From Hyphomonadaceae bacterium (GTDB lineage: Bacteria > Pseudomonadota > Alphaproteobacteria > Caulobacterales > Aquidulcibacteraceae), in NCBI GenBank assembly GCA_021731815.1, contig JAKFWO010000033.1, positions 1 through 64,000 on the forward strand: a stretch of DNA of 64,000 nt, in the 5' to 3' direction. Position 1 is the stretch's first letter, and each line of letters begins with the position of its first letter. This document shows, piece after piece, positions 47,386 through 56,620 of this stretch. The translations under genes and the position numbers were made by a program. The notes under the pieces are model-generated. The model was given only the letters and a program-made list of their open reading frames with translations. It had not been told where the DNA came from and made no database searches.

Positions 47386-47850
47386 CTAGCCCTGCCAATT
47401 GCCGATATCGGCATTGGCACCCTCGCCGCCCGTCTGCCCATCGGCCCCGAAGGAGAAAACGTCATAGAGTCCGCGCGCCCCGGGCTGGAGATATTGATAG
47501 GGATTGCCCCAGGGGTCATTGGGCAGACGCCGTATGTACCCACCTTCGCGATAGAATTCGGGCCGGCGGAGCGAGGCGGGCCGCTCGGTCAGCGCCTTCA
47601 GCCCTTCATCCTTCGTGGGAAAGACGAAATTGTCGATCTTGTAGGATTCGATGGCCTGTTCGAGCGTCGCAATATCGGCGCGGGCTTTTTCGAGCTGCGC
47701 ACGTCCCTGGGCGGGCAGCACATTGATCGCCACCACCGTCGCCAGCAGGCCGAGAATGACCACCACGACCAACAATTCGACCAAAGTAAAACCACTTTCG
47801 GCCGGATTTCTCCGGGCCGCGCGGGGGGTGAGCGTCAGGGTTCCGTTCAT
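47386..47850 (-). CDS. gspG: Type II secretion major pseudopilin G
   Basis: The 154-residue main subunit of the pseudopilus. The leader is cut before 'FTLVELLVVVVILGLLATVV'; 'LRRPEFYREGGYIRRLPNDPWGNPY' (family form YL..LP.DPWG.PY) and the calcium loop 'FSFGADGQTGGEGANADIGNW' (begins FSFGADGQTGGEG) are intact. The ATG at 47850 gives an 18-residue leader. Cleavage needs GspO, which is not in this operon. Confidence 0.95.
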   Translation of the reverse strand: MNGTLTLTPRAARRNPAESGFTLVELLVVVVILGLLATVVAINVLPAQGRAQLEKARADIATLEQAIESYKIDNFVFPTKDEGLKALTERPASLRRPEFYREGGYIRRLPNDPWGNPYQYLQPGARGLYDVFSFGADGQTGGEGANADIGNWQG

Positions 47851-47915
47851 ATCTCTGGCCTTTCCCAAATCTTTGCCGGTGGACCGGATCGTGCCTCTTT
47901 CCACGCGGCGCGCAT

Positions 47916-49133
47916 TCAGCGCAGCACCGCCGTATTGATCTGCAGGATCGGCAGCAGGACTGCGAGCACGATCGCCGCCACCACGAGCCCCATCACCACG
48001 ATGATCACTGGCTCCAGCAGGCTCAGCGCCACCGCCGTAAACGTATTGAATTCGCGTTCGAGATATTCGGCCGCCCGCTCGAGCATGAGATCGAGCCGGC
48101 CGCTATTCTCGCCGCTTGCCGCCATATAGATCAAAATCGCGGGAAAAACCTCTGTCCTGCGCATGGCGGCCGACAGGGATCCCCCCTCACGGATGGAAAT
48201 CGCCACATTTTCAACCGCCGCCCGCAGGACCCGGTTCTGGACGGTGCGCGCGGCAATGGTCAGCCCCTCGAGCAGGGGCAATCCGCTCGACACCATGGTC
48301 GCGAGCGTCCGCGACAGGAGAGCGGCGTTGAGATCGCGCAGCAATTTGCCGATCAGCGGCAGGGTCAGAACCCGGCGGTCGAAACGGGTCCGAAATCCCT
48401 CATCCCGCAAGGCGCGCGCGAATATTATTCCGCCGATGACCAGGGCCAAAAGAACCATCCAGCCAAATTGCTGAACCAGATTGGAAATCACGATGACGAT
48501 CCGCGTCAACAAGGGCAGGCTCTGGCCAAGCCCCTCGAATTGCTCGACGATTTTGGGCACGACAAAGCCCATCAGGGCGGCCACCACCAGAATGGCCGTC
48601 ACGCTCAGCATCGCCGGATAGACAAGCGCCGAGACGACTTTGCCCGAAATCTCCTGCTGGCGTTCCTGCAAATCGGCGAGGCGCTCGAGAATGCCCGGCA
48701 ATGCGCCCGAGCTTTCGCCCGCCGCCACCATGGCCCGGTAAAGGGGCGGAAAGCTGCGCGCCTCGCGCCCCATGGCATCGGACAGGCGGAAGCCCTCCAG
48801 CACCGCCCCATGCACCCGAAACAGCACTTCGCGCACGCGTTTCTGGTCGGCCTGGGAGGCAATGGTGCGCAGGGCTTCCTCGAGCGGCGTGACCGAGATC
48901 AGCGTCGCCAATTGGCGCGTCACCAACGTCAATTCCTTGCCCGACAAACGGCCGGCCGCCATCTTTCCGCCGCCCGCACGGGATTTCTGGCCAAGCGCAG
49001 GGGCGATCTTCACCGGCGTCAAAGCGCGTCTGGCGAGTTCCTGACGCGCCTCGCGCTCGGTCCCGGCCGCCAATGCGCCTTTCTTTGTCCGCCCGCGAAT
49101 ATCCATCGCGACATAGTCGAATTCGGGCATCAT
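47916..49133 (-). CDS. gspF: Type II secretion inner-membrane protein F
   Basis: A 405-residue platform protein with two homologous cytoplasmic helical domains (about 70-190 and 272-390) and three membrane helices. 'EALRTIASQADQKRVREVLF' and 'GESSGALPGILERLADLQE' are in the first domain, and 'SGENSGRLDLMLERAAEYLE' in the second. GspF couples GspE to pseudopilus growth. It sits 54 bp behind gspE. Confidence 0.95.
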   Translation of the reverse strand: MMPEFDYVAMDIRGRTKKGALAAGTEREARQELARRALTPVKIAPALGQKSRAGGGKMAAGRLSGKELTLVTRQLATLISVTPLEEALRTIASQADQKRVREVLFRVHGAVLEGFRLSDAMGREARSFPPLYRAMVAAGESSGALPGILERLADLQERQQEISGKVVSALVYPAMLSVTAILVVAALMGFVVPKIVEQFEGLGQSLPLLTRIVIVISNLVQQFGWMVLLALVIGGIIFARALRDEGFRTRFDRRVLTLPLIGKLLRDLNAALLSRTLATMVSSGLPLLEGLTIAARTVQNRVLRAAVENVAISIREGGSLSAAMRRTEVFPAILIYMAASGENSGRLDLMLERAAEYLEREFNTFTAVALSLLEPVIIVVMGLVVAAIVLAVLLPILQINTAVLR

Positions 49134-49187
49134 TCGCCTCGGAACAGGTCAGTTTGCCGCCGGGATCCGGCTCCGGCAGGCATTTGA

Positions 49188-50681
49188 TCACACATTGGCC
49201 GCGGTTTCCGCTTCCTGGCGCGTCACACGGAAGGCTTCCTCGACCGTGGTGATCCCCTCCGCGACATAGGCCCGCGCCGCCGCCGCGAGATTGGGGCCGA
49301 CCGCCAGCGCACTGGCCGCAATCAGCGCTTCATCGGCATTGTCGGCGATCATTTTCCGGATCTTTTCATCCACCCGCACCGCTTCATAGACCCCGAGCCG
49401 GCCGAGATAGCCCGTATTTCCGCATTCGGCGCAGCCTTTGGCGCGATAAATGGTGGTGCCCGGCGCGAGGCCGACCGAGCGGGCCGCGGCTTCGTCCGCT
49501 TTCTCCGCCTGACGGCAATGGGGACACAGCCGCCGCACCAGGCGCTGGGCCATGATCAATCGCAAGGTCGAAGCCAGCAGAAAGGGCTCGACCCCCATAT
49601 CGCGCAGCCGCGTGATCGCGCCGGGCGCATCATTGGTATGGACGGTCGACAGCACGAGATGTCCGGTCAGGCTGGCCTGAACCGCGATCCGCGCGGTTTC
49701 CACGTCACGGATTTCGCCCACCATCACCACATCCGGATCCTGGCGCAGCACTGCACGCAGGCCGGCGGCAAAGGTCATGCCGACCTTGGTATTGACCTGG
49801 GTCTGACCGACCCCGTCAATCGCATATTCGACCGGATCCTCGATGGTGAGGATATTGCGCGTCTGGTCATTGAGCGCCGAAAGCCCGGCATAGAGCGTCG
49901 TGGTCTTGCCCGAGCCGGTCGGTCCGGTCACGAGGATGATTCCATTGGGCTCGTTCAGCGCCGCGCGAAACAAAGCCAGCACGCCCGGAGGCATGCCCAA
50001 TTGCTCCATCGCAAGATTGGCCTGTTCGCGGTCGAGGATCCGCATCACCACCCGTTCGCCGGCCCGCGCCGGCAGGGTCGAGACCCGGACATCGAGCGTG
50101 CGCCCGCCCAGAGCCACCGAGATGCGTCCGTCCTGGGGGATCCGCTTTTCGGCGATGTCGAGCCGCGCCATCACTTTTACCCGCGAGACGAGCAGAGGCG
50201 TCAGGCGTTGGGGCAGGCGCAGCACTTCCTTGAGCACGCCATCCACCCGCATGCGGATGACAAGGCCGCTCTCAAATGGCTCGATGTGAATGTCGGAAGC
50301 CCCGCGCCGCACGGAATCGGCAAGCACCGCATTGATCAGCCGAATGATCGGCGCATCGTCCTGGGTGTCGAGCAGGTCGGCCGCCGCGGGCAAATCCTCG
50401 ACAAGGCTGTTGAGGTCGCCGGCTTTTTCGAGGCTTTCGGCACCGGTCGCCCCGACAAGGCCCTCGCCGCCATAGAGTTCCTGCAATTTCCGGTCAAAGG
50501 CCGAGGCTGAAATCCGCTCCACCGCCAGCGGTTTTCCGGCAACCCGACGCACTTCTGCAAGCCCCGCGGGCTCCGCCCCCTCGCGCATCGCGACATGTGC
50601 GATTTCGTCCACCGAAAGGATGACGATGCCCCGCGATTTCGCGAATCCATAAGCCAGAACGGGCGTTGAAGGCGAGGCCAT
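49188..50681 (-). CDS. gspE: Type II secretion ATPase E
   Basis: A 497-residue hexameric ATPase driving pseudopilus assembly. Walker A GPTGSGKTTTLY lies near residue 255-266, the Asp box is 'DIHIEPFESG', Walker B 'VVMVGEIRDVETA', and a zinc-binding four-cysteine domain contains 'CPHC' and 'CAEC' (about 395-440). The N-terminal domain that binds GspL is present but short. Confidence 0.96.
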   Translation of the reverse strand: MASPSTPVLAYGFAKSRGIVILSVDEIAHVAMREGAEPAGLAEVRRVAGKPLAVERISASAFDRKLQELYGGEGLVGATGAESLEKAGDLNSLVEDLPAAADLLDTQDDAPIIRLINAVLADSVRRGASDIHIEPFESGLVIRMRVDGVLKEVLRLPQRLTPLLVSRVKVMARLDIAEKRIPQDGRISVALGGRTLDVRVSTLPARAGERVVMRILDREQANLAMEQLGMPPGVLALFRAALNEPNGIILVTGPTGSGKTTTLYAGLSALNDQTRNILTIEDPVEYAIDGVGQTQVNTKVGMTFAAGLRAVLRQDPDVVMVGEIRDVETARIAVQASLTGHLVLSTVHTNDAPGAITRLRDMGVEPFLLASTLRLIMAQRLVRRLCPHCRQAEKADEAAARSVGLAPGTTIYRAKGCAECGNTGYLGRLGVYEAVRVDEKIRKMIADNADEALIAASALAVGPNLAAAARAYVAEGITTVEEAFRVTRQEAETAANV

Positions 50682-50708
50682 TCTCGGGTCAATCCTCCGG
50701 GCGAACGC

Positions 50709-53207
50709 TCATTCCTCAGGGCCAAAAGCAGGCGGCACCGGCACGACACCGGCACGGATCTCGCGCGCCTGCGAAGGATAGTCTACCCGGAGCCGGGTTG
50801 AAAGCCCGACCGGCGGCGAAAACGCCGCAGGCATCGGCCGGAGGTTGTCGGCTTCGCGCACGGATCCGGCGGAGGTCCAGGAAGCAAAGCCCGAAACCGC
50901 AGCGTCAAAGCCCTCGGAATCGAAACCCGCCGGAATCTGGACCGGGCGGGCGCCGGGCGCGGGCAACAATGCCGGCGCGTCCCGCCGGGCGGCCGATTTT
51001 TCTCCGCGTGGCGGGGCCCCGGCATTCGGGAGAGCGGGATTTGGGGGAGCGGGATTCGCGGCAGGCGCTGCACCGGCCGGCGGGGGGACCGGCAACGCTC
51101 CGTCAAGCGGCGATGTCGGCGGCAATGGCTGGGGGTTGATCCGGCGCACCGGACCTTCTTCACCCGGAGGAATCGTCCCGAGATAATCGCGAACCACTTC
51201 CTCGATCGGGCTGACGCCCGTATCGCCGCGGCTGACCTGGGCATCGCGAATGGTGCGGTAGCGGGGTGCCGTGACTTTCTGGGCGTCCTCGCGGCTGCGG
51301 ATGATGCGCGGACGCAGAAAGATCATCAGATTGGTCTGATCCCGCGATTTGATATTGTTACGGAACAGATTTCCCAGAAAAGGAATGTCGCCAAGGATCG
51401 GCACCCGTTCCTCGGTCCGGGTCTGTGACTGGCTGAGCAACCCGCCCAGCACCACGATGTCACCATCATCGGCGAGGATCGTCGTTTCCAGTTCGCGGGT
51501 ATTGAACACGAGTTCCGGAATGGCGGGATCGGCCACGCCCTCGACGGTCGAGACCTCCTGGCGGATGCGCAGGGTGATCGCCCCACCGGCATTGATCTGG
51601 GGCCGCACGGCGAGCTGGATGCCGACATCGCGCCGCTCGATCGTGCGGAAGGGATTGGTATTGTCGGCCCCCAGCGCTTCCCCGGTCGACACCGGCACTT
51701 CCTGGCCGACAAGGAAGGTCGCTTCCTCATTGTCGAGCGCCAGGATCGACGGGGTCGACAGGATATTGGATGCGGCGTCATTCTTCACCGCATTGATGAT
51801 GACACCGAAAATGGCATTGCTGTTGATCTGCCCGCCAAAGCCCGCCAGCGAACCGAACGGCCCGAGCAGCGAAGAGATCGCCGTCGCCCGCAATTGGTCG
51901 ACCGTTTCGCTGTCCAATGCGTCCGTATTGAGCAATGCACCGGTCAAGGCCAGAATATTGGGCGCGTTGTTGGAAAAATTGCTCGAAGCGAAGGGCACAC
52001 CGCTCGAGCCATTTCCGCCCACCAGAAATTGCACGCCCAATTGACGGGCGACATTGTCGGAGACCTCGACCACGATCGCCTCGACCAGCACCTGGCTGCG
52101 GCGGACATCCAATTGACGGATGACCTCGGCCAGGGTCTTCTGGGTTTCGGTATCGGCGCTGATCACCAGTGCATTGGCGTCGGCATAGCGCGCGATCCGG
52201 GCCCGCCCGATCGCGCCGCTGATCGATCCGCCCTCGCCCCCGCCATTGGAGGCTGCAACAGGCGCACCGGCACCACCGGCGGGAATATTGCTCTGGCCCG
52301 GGCGGCGGCCGGCGGGGCCGCTATCGGCCGGACCAAAGGGCGAGGCCTGGCCGGTCAGTTCCTGCAACACCGGCAGCAATTGCTCGGCATCGGCATGCTG
52401 GAGGCGGATCACCCTGATGTCGGAATTGGATTCCGCGCGATTGTCGAGATCGGCGATCATTTCCGCATAACGGCGCACGGCATCGGGCTCGCCGCGCAAA
52501 ATGATGGTGTTGGAGCTTTCGACCGGCACGATCGAAATGGCCCCGCCGCGCGCGCCCGCGGCATTGTCGTCGCCACCGCTGCTGCCAAAGATCTGGCGCA
52601 CCGCTTCAGCGATTTCGCGCGCCTGGCTGTTGACCAGCGCAACGGTTTTCAGCTCGGACTGGTCGCGATCGATCTGGGCAACGATCCCACGCAGGCGCTT
52701 GAGATTATCCGCGTAATCGGCCACCACCACGGTATTCGAGCGGCGATTGGCGATGATCTGGCCCTGGCGGGACAAAAACGGCCGCAGCGTTTCGATGACG
52801 GAAGCGCTGTCCTGATTGGAAAAGCGGAACACTTCGGTGACATAACGCGTCGCCACGCCGGCGGTGCCCGGAAGCTGGGACAGGCCTTCCTCGAGCGTCA
52901 CCACCAGCGACCCCGATGGCCCCGGAACCGCCACCAGCCCATTGGCGCGCAGGGTGGCGAGGAAGATCTCGAACATCTCCGAATCATTGAGTGCACGATC
53001 GGAGAAAACGGTGACCGACCCCTTGACCCGCGGATCGACGATCACCGTCCGCCCGGTCTGGCGCGCAACATCGGCGATGAAGGCGCGGATATCGGCGTCC
53101 TGGGCGGTCAGCACCTGTTGCTGGGCATAGAGGGCCGGGCCGGGAGCGAGCAATGCGCCCAGCGCGCTGAGCACAAACAGACGCGAAGCCTTGTTGGGTG
53201 ATTTCAT
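50709..53207 (-). CDS. gspD: Type II secretion secretin D
   Basis: An 832-residue outer-membrane secretin. Signal peptide about 1-28, N0 and N1-N3 domains to about residue 370, then the secretin barrel ('VPLLGDIPFLGNLF'-type motif, here VPILGDIPFLGNLF, and 'LMIFLRPRII'). After the barrel comes an unusual tail of about 170 residues: a Pro/Ala/Asn-rich stretch with a 15-bp DNA repeat (51032-51061), then a conserved-looking end. The tail may be a docking site for a pilotin or the cell wall. A 340-bp gap separates it from gspC. Confidence 0.95.
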   Translation of the reverse strand: MKSPNKASRLFVLSALGALLAPGPALYAQQQVLTAQDADIRAFIADVARQTGRTVIVDPRVKGSVTVFSDRALNDSEMFEIFLATLRANGLVAVPGPSGSLVVTLEEGLSQLPGTAGVATRYVTEVFRFSNQDSASVIETLRPFLSRQGQIIANRRSNTVVVADYADNLKRLRGIVAQIDRDQSELKTVALVNSQAREIAEAVRQIFGSSGGDDNAAGARGGAISIVPVESSNTIILRGEPDAVRRYAEMIADLDNRAESNSDIRVIRLQHADAEQLLPVLQELTGQASPFGPADSGPAGRRPGQSNIPAGGAGAPVAASNGGGEGGSISGAIGRARIARYADANALVISADTETQKTLAEVIRQLDVRRSQVLVEAIVVEVSDNVARQLGVQFLVGGNGSSGVPFASSNFSNNAPNILALTGALLNTDALDSETVDQLRATAISSLLGPFGSLAGFGGQINSNAIFGVIINAVKNDAASNILSTPSILALDNEEATFLVGQEVPVSTGEALGADNTNPFRTIERRDVGIQLAVRPQINAGGAITLRIRQEVSTVEGVADPAIPELVFNTRELETTILADDGDIVVLGGLLSQSQTRTEERVPILGDIPFLGNLFRNNIKSRDQTNLMIFLRPRIIRSREDAQKVTAPRYRTIRDAQVSRGDTGVSPIEEVVRDYLGTIPPGEEGPVRRINPQPLPPTSPLDGALPVPPPAGAAPAANPAPPNPALPNAGAPPRGEKSAARRDAPALLPAPGARPVQIPAGFDSEGFDAAVSGFASWTSAGSVREADNLRPMPAAFSPPVGLSTRLRVDYPSQAREIRAGVVPVPPAFGPEE

Positions 53208-53547
53208 CGGCTGATCCGTCCCTGTTTACGCATCCTTGTGGTCATCTTCGGTTGTCCCTGGCGCATTTGGCCATCAAGCGCCCGGGATCCGCTGAAAACC
53301 CCGCCCGGTACCCCGAATTTTCATTTCAGCCCTCTCGCCCGAAAGCAAGCGACATGCCCCGAAAGGTCCTGATTGGCTGCACACACCTGCCGATCGTCGC
53401 ATGTTTGCAACGAGTCGAGGGAAAAAAGCCGCCAGAAATTTCACATCAGCGTCATATAGCCGCTCAATGCGACAGATTTATTCCACAGCGCAAGGAGGCA
53501 AAACGGAGACCGGCCCCAACCCATTTTCAAACGATCGCGTGCTTGAG
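53208..53547. other. Spacer gspC / gspD
   Basis: A 340-bp gap inside an otherwise tight operon. No gene, clear terminator or repeat. The middle is AT-richer (53440-53480), so a second promoter for gspD is possible, though no consensus boxes stand out. Confidence 0.45.
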
Positions 53548-54435
53548 CTAACGACCTTTTAGAGCGGCACCCTTCACCCTGACGGTCCTGACGGCTCCCC
53601 CGCGCTCGAAGCGCAGCGTGATTTCCCCGCCTTGCGCCAGAATTCCCGGCAATTCCTCGATAGGCTCGGCGCTCGACAGCGGCGCGCCATTCAGCTCGGT
53701 CAGGATGTCGCCGGCCTTGAGGCCGATCTTTTCCACTTCCGGGGCGGCACCCGCGGTTTCGATGCGATAGCCGGTGACGGCATTGCCGACCCGCCGCGGA
53801 ATGAGGCTCGCTTCCGTCAGAAAGCGGGCAAAATTGGCCTCCACCGCAGTGCCGGATGGCGGCGCGGGATTGGCCTCCGCAACCGGAACCGCCGGTGCCC
53901 TCGCGCCCTGAACCGGCCCCGCCCCGAACGCATTGCCCGCCTGCGGCGCGGCCGCGAGGGCCGATGCGGTATTGCGGGGTGGAAAGCCAAGCTTGAGGCG
54001 CGCGCCGCCGCGATCGAGAATCACATGGTCGGCAAAGACTTCGCGTAACACCAGGCCGGGAGCCGGGCTTTCCCCGACCCGAAAGGCGATCTGGGGACCA
54101 TTATTGGCAGAGATGATGGCCGTTCCCTGTTCGGGACGCCCACCTCCGCGCAGCCCATAAAGACGCAGGCCGAGCGATTCCGCCGACAGGGTCTGGGCAG
54201 TCGCAAAGGCCTGGGCGCGATAAAACGGATCGTAACGTTGCAGGACCGCGAAATCCGGCTGCGGGGTGAGCAACGCCGCCGCAGCCGGCGGGGATCCCAC
54301 CGGCCCGAGCGGCGCAAGGCCGGCCCAGACGAGCGACGCGATCACCCCGGCCAAGGCCGCTGCGCCAATTCCCTCAACAAGAGAAAATGCCGTGATTCCA
54401 CGATCGGAAAAAAATGCACCGGGCTGTAACCGCAA
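53548..54435 (-). CDS. gspC: Type II secretion protein C
   Basis: A 295-residue inner-membrane protein that links the platform to the secretin. One membrane helix (about 20-45), a Pro-rich linker, the HR domain ('LGLRLYGLRGGGRPEQGTAI', binds GspD N0) and a C-terminal PDZ domain ('IGLKAGDILTELNGAPLSS'). The apparent start is TTG at 54435 with AAGGGA upstream; no ATG fits before the membrane helix. It is the first gene of the operon. Confidence 0.9.
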   Translation of the reverse strand: MRLQPGAFFSDRGITAFSLVEGIGAAALAGVIASLVWAGLAPLGPVGSPPAAAALLTPQPDFAVLQRYDPFYRAQAFATAQTLSAESLGLRLYGLRGGGRPEQGTAIISANNGPQIAFRVGESPAPGLVLREVFADHVILDRGGARLKLGFPPRNTASALAAAPQAGNAFGAGPVQGARAPAVPVAEANPAPPSGTAVEANFARFLTEASLIPRRVGNAVTGYRIETAGAAPEVEKIGLKAGDILTELNGAPLSSAEPIEELPGILAQGGEITLRFERGGAVRTVRVKGAALKGR

Positions 54436-54853
54436 ACCTGATCCCTTTCACTTCACCCGATAAAGGTCTTTCCGGTGATATCGTGACCCGCTGACATGGT
54501 GGAAAGCCTGTCTGCGCAAGAATGCTTCGATGAGAACAATGGCTTGAACCGCCCGACCGGCGATAATTCACGGCGCGACAGAGCCCGACCTGTCGCGCAA
54601 TCGCCGATAATCCGTCGAGCCATGACATCTAGGCCACCGATATGACAATAGCATGACGCAGAAACATGACACACGAACATAACACAGAATCCGGAACCTC
54701 GCCGCCAGTGCCGAATGCAGTGCGCGGCCAATCTGTCACGGGGCACGACGCCGTAGCGAACCCTTGCTATCGACGGGCGGAATGTTAATCAGGCGCGCCT
54801 GCCAGCCCTCTCGTCCCTCTCTCCAAACGCCCCTCCCCGCACAGGATCGCCGC
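54436..54853. other. Divergent spacer gspC / sucC
   Basis: 418 bp without a gene. It must carry the promoters of the T2SS operon and of sucC. The middle part holds four copies of GTCAT on the minus strand. A weak ribosome binding site (AGGA) precedes sucC. Confidence 0.55.
54622..54670 (-). promoter_or_regulatory. Four GTCAT direct repeats
   Basis: On the minus strand GTCAT occurs at 54670-54666, 54657-54653, 54646-54642 and 54626-54622, at steps of 13, 11 and 20 bp. The 11-bp step (GTCAT-N6-GTCAT) is that of OmpR/PhoB-type dimer sites, and a Pho box is built on CTGTCAT repeats. They lie about 190-235 bp upstream of gspC. This may be a response-regulator site for the T2SS or sucC. The binding protein is not known. 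Confidence 0.4.
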
Positions 54854-56050
54854 ATGAATATCCACGAACATCAGGCCAAGACGCTGCTTGCTTCCTTCGG
54901 TGCGCCGGTCGGGCGCGGATTTGCCGCCTTCAGCCCCGAGCAGGCGGAAGAGATCGCCGGCCAATTGCCGGGTCCGGTCTATGTCATCAAGGCGCAGATC
55001 CATGCCGGCGGACGCGGCAAGGGCCGCTTCATCGAGCCCGAAGCCGGCGAGAAAGGCGGCGTGCGCATTGCCAAATCAGTGGCGGAAGTCGGCGAATTTG
55101 CCCGCCAGATGCTCGGCCACACGCTTGTCACCAAACAGACCGGCCCGGCCGGCCGCGTGGTGCGGCGGCTTTATGTCGAGGAAGGCGCGCGCATCGCGCG
55201 GGAATATTATCTGTCCGTGCTCGTCGATCGCGAGAGCGGAAAAGTCGCCTTTGTCGGTTCTGCCGAAGGCGGGATGGATATCGAGGAAGTCGCCCACCAC
55301 CATCCGGAAAAGATCATCACCCGCATCATCGATCCGGCATCGGGCCCGCTTCCGGCGGACATGGCGGCGATGGCGCATGAGCTAGGGCTTGCCGACGATC
55401 TCGGGACCCAATTCGTGGCGCTGGCCGAAATCCTCTATCGCGCCTTCACCCGATCCGACATGAACATGCTCGAACTCAATCCGCTGATGGTCTCGGATGA
55501 GGGCAAGCTGGTATGCCTCGATGCCAAGATCAGTTTCGATCCCAATGCCGCTTTCCGCCATCCCGAATGGGCCGCCTTGCGCGACCATACCGAGGAGGAT
55601 GAGAAGGAGATCGAGGCCTCGAAATACGACCTTGCCTATATTGCGCTCGATGGCGAGATCGGGTGCATGGTCAATGGGGCGGGCCTGGCCATGGCCACCA
55701 TGGATATCATCAAGCTCTATGGCATGGAACCGGCCAATTTCCTCGATGTCGGCGGCGGTGCCAGTCGCGAAAAAGTCACCGCGGCCTTCAAGATCATTAC
55801 GGCCGATCCAAAAGTGAAGGGCATCCTCGTCAATATTTTTGGCGGGATCATGCGCTGTGACGTGATTGCCGAAGGCGTGATCGCGGCGGTCCGGGATGTC
55901 GGGCTCAAGGTTCCGCTGGTCGTGCGGCTCGAGGGCACCAATGTCGCCGAAGGCAAGGCGATCCTTGGCCAATCCGGGCTCGCCATCATCCCGGCCGATG
56001 ACCTTGCCGACGCGGCGCAAAAGATCGTGGCGGCGGTGAGAGCTGGCTGA
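54854..56050 (+). CDS. sucC: Succinyl-CoA ligase, beta subunit
   Basis: A 398-residue ATP-grasp subunit of the TCA-cycle enzyme that makes ATP or GTP from succinyl-CoA. '[22 protein letters not shown]' opens the protein; '[14 protein letters not shown]' and '[21 protein letters not shown]' lie in the nucleotide domain, and '[16 protein letters not shown]' in the ligase domain. sucD, nearly always next in line, is missing: a tRNA-Leu gene starts 15 bp behind. A malate-CoA ligase beta subunit is a less likely alternative. Confidence 0.93.
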   Translation: MNIHEHQAKTLLASFGAPVGRGFAAFSPEQAEEIAGQLPGPVYVIKAQIHAGGRGKGRFIEPEAGEKGGVRIAKSVAEVGEFARQMLGHTLVTKQTGPAGRVVRRLYVEEGARIAREYYLSVLVDRESGKVAFVGSAEGGMDIEEVAHHHPEKIITRIIDPASGPLPADMAAMAHELGLADDLGTQFVALAEILYRAFTRSDMNMLELNPLMVSDEGKLVCLDAKISFDPNAAFRHPEWAALRDHTEEDEKEIEASKYDLAYIALDGEIGCMVNGAGLAMATMDIIKLYGMEPANFLDVGGGASREKVTAAFKIITADPKVKGILVNIFGGIMRCDVIAEGVIAAVRDVGLKVPLVVRLEGTNVAEGKAILGQSGLAIIPADDLADAAQKIVAAVRAG

Positions 56051-56065
56051 GCAGACAATGAGGAC

Positions 56066-56151
56066 GCGGACGTGGCGAAACCGGTAGACGCACCAGACTT
56101 AAAATCTGGCGTCTTTTAGACATGCGGGTTCGAGTCCCGCCGTCCGCACCA
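56066..56151 (+). tRNA. tRNA-Leu (anticodon TAA)
   Basis: An 86-nt class II tRNA with encoded CCA. Acceptor arms GCGGACG (56066-56072) and CGTCCGC (56141-56147); anticodon stem CCAGA/TCTGG with loop CTTAAAA, anticodon TAA (56099-56101). The long variable arm 'CGTCTTTTAGACAT' is typical of leucine. It reads TTA codons, rare in this GC-rich genome. It lies 15 bp behind sucC and may be co-transcribed with it. Confidence 0.95.
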
Positions 56152-56620
56152 CCCCAGGAGCAAGAGCGGCCAAAAATGGCTCCAAAAGCTCCGGCGATCA
56201 CCGGGACAACAAACCCGATGGACAATTCCTTCGGGGGATCGGCCGCTGCGTGCTCTCGCGAAGGGAAAGTGAGCCAGTCCCCGGATCCGGTCCGTTTATC
56301 TGGTAACTCCGTTCGCCTTTCTTTCTGGTTGGGGGGTAGTGGCCAAGGCCCTCGGAGCGGAGCTCTTGCGTAGCTCAGGCGAAGCGGGCCGGGCGCGCGG
56401 GGATCAAGTCGATTCACAGGCGCGACGAATGTGCGGAGCGTCCGGCTTCGCTCATGGTGCCCCTGTGCCGGAAATATGGCCGGAAAGATGCGCGCAGGAA
56501 TTCCCCGCTTTGACCATGCTTTCGCGCCGGGGAAATGACCTTGGCTCCCGCAATGGTCATTTTTTGATTGGCGCGGCGACAAAGTCCGGCTAGGCTCTAT
56601 CACAGGCAGGGAGATGAGAA
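56152..56620. other. Gene-free stretch behind tRNA-Leu
   Basis: 470 bp with no supportable gene. The open frame that begins in the tRNA is an artefact of tRNA sequence. No copy of the tRNA 3' end and no integrase remnant are seen. Confidence 0.45.

Noticed and set aside
53198-53551. A 117-codon plus-strand frame in the gspC-gspD gap
   Set aside because: No ribosome binding site or motif, and orientation opposite to the operon.
56122-56373. An 83-codon frame beginning inside tRNA-Leu
   Set aside because: The opening MRVRVPPSAP is the well-known artefact of translating a tRNA T arm.
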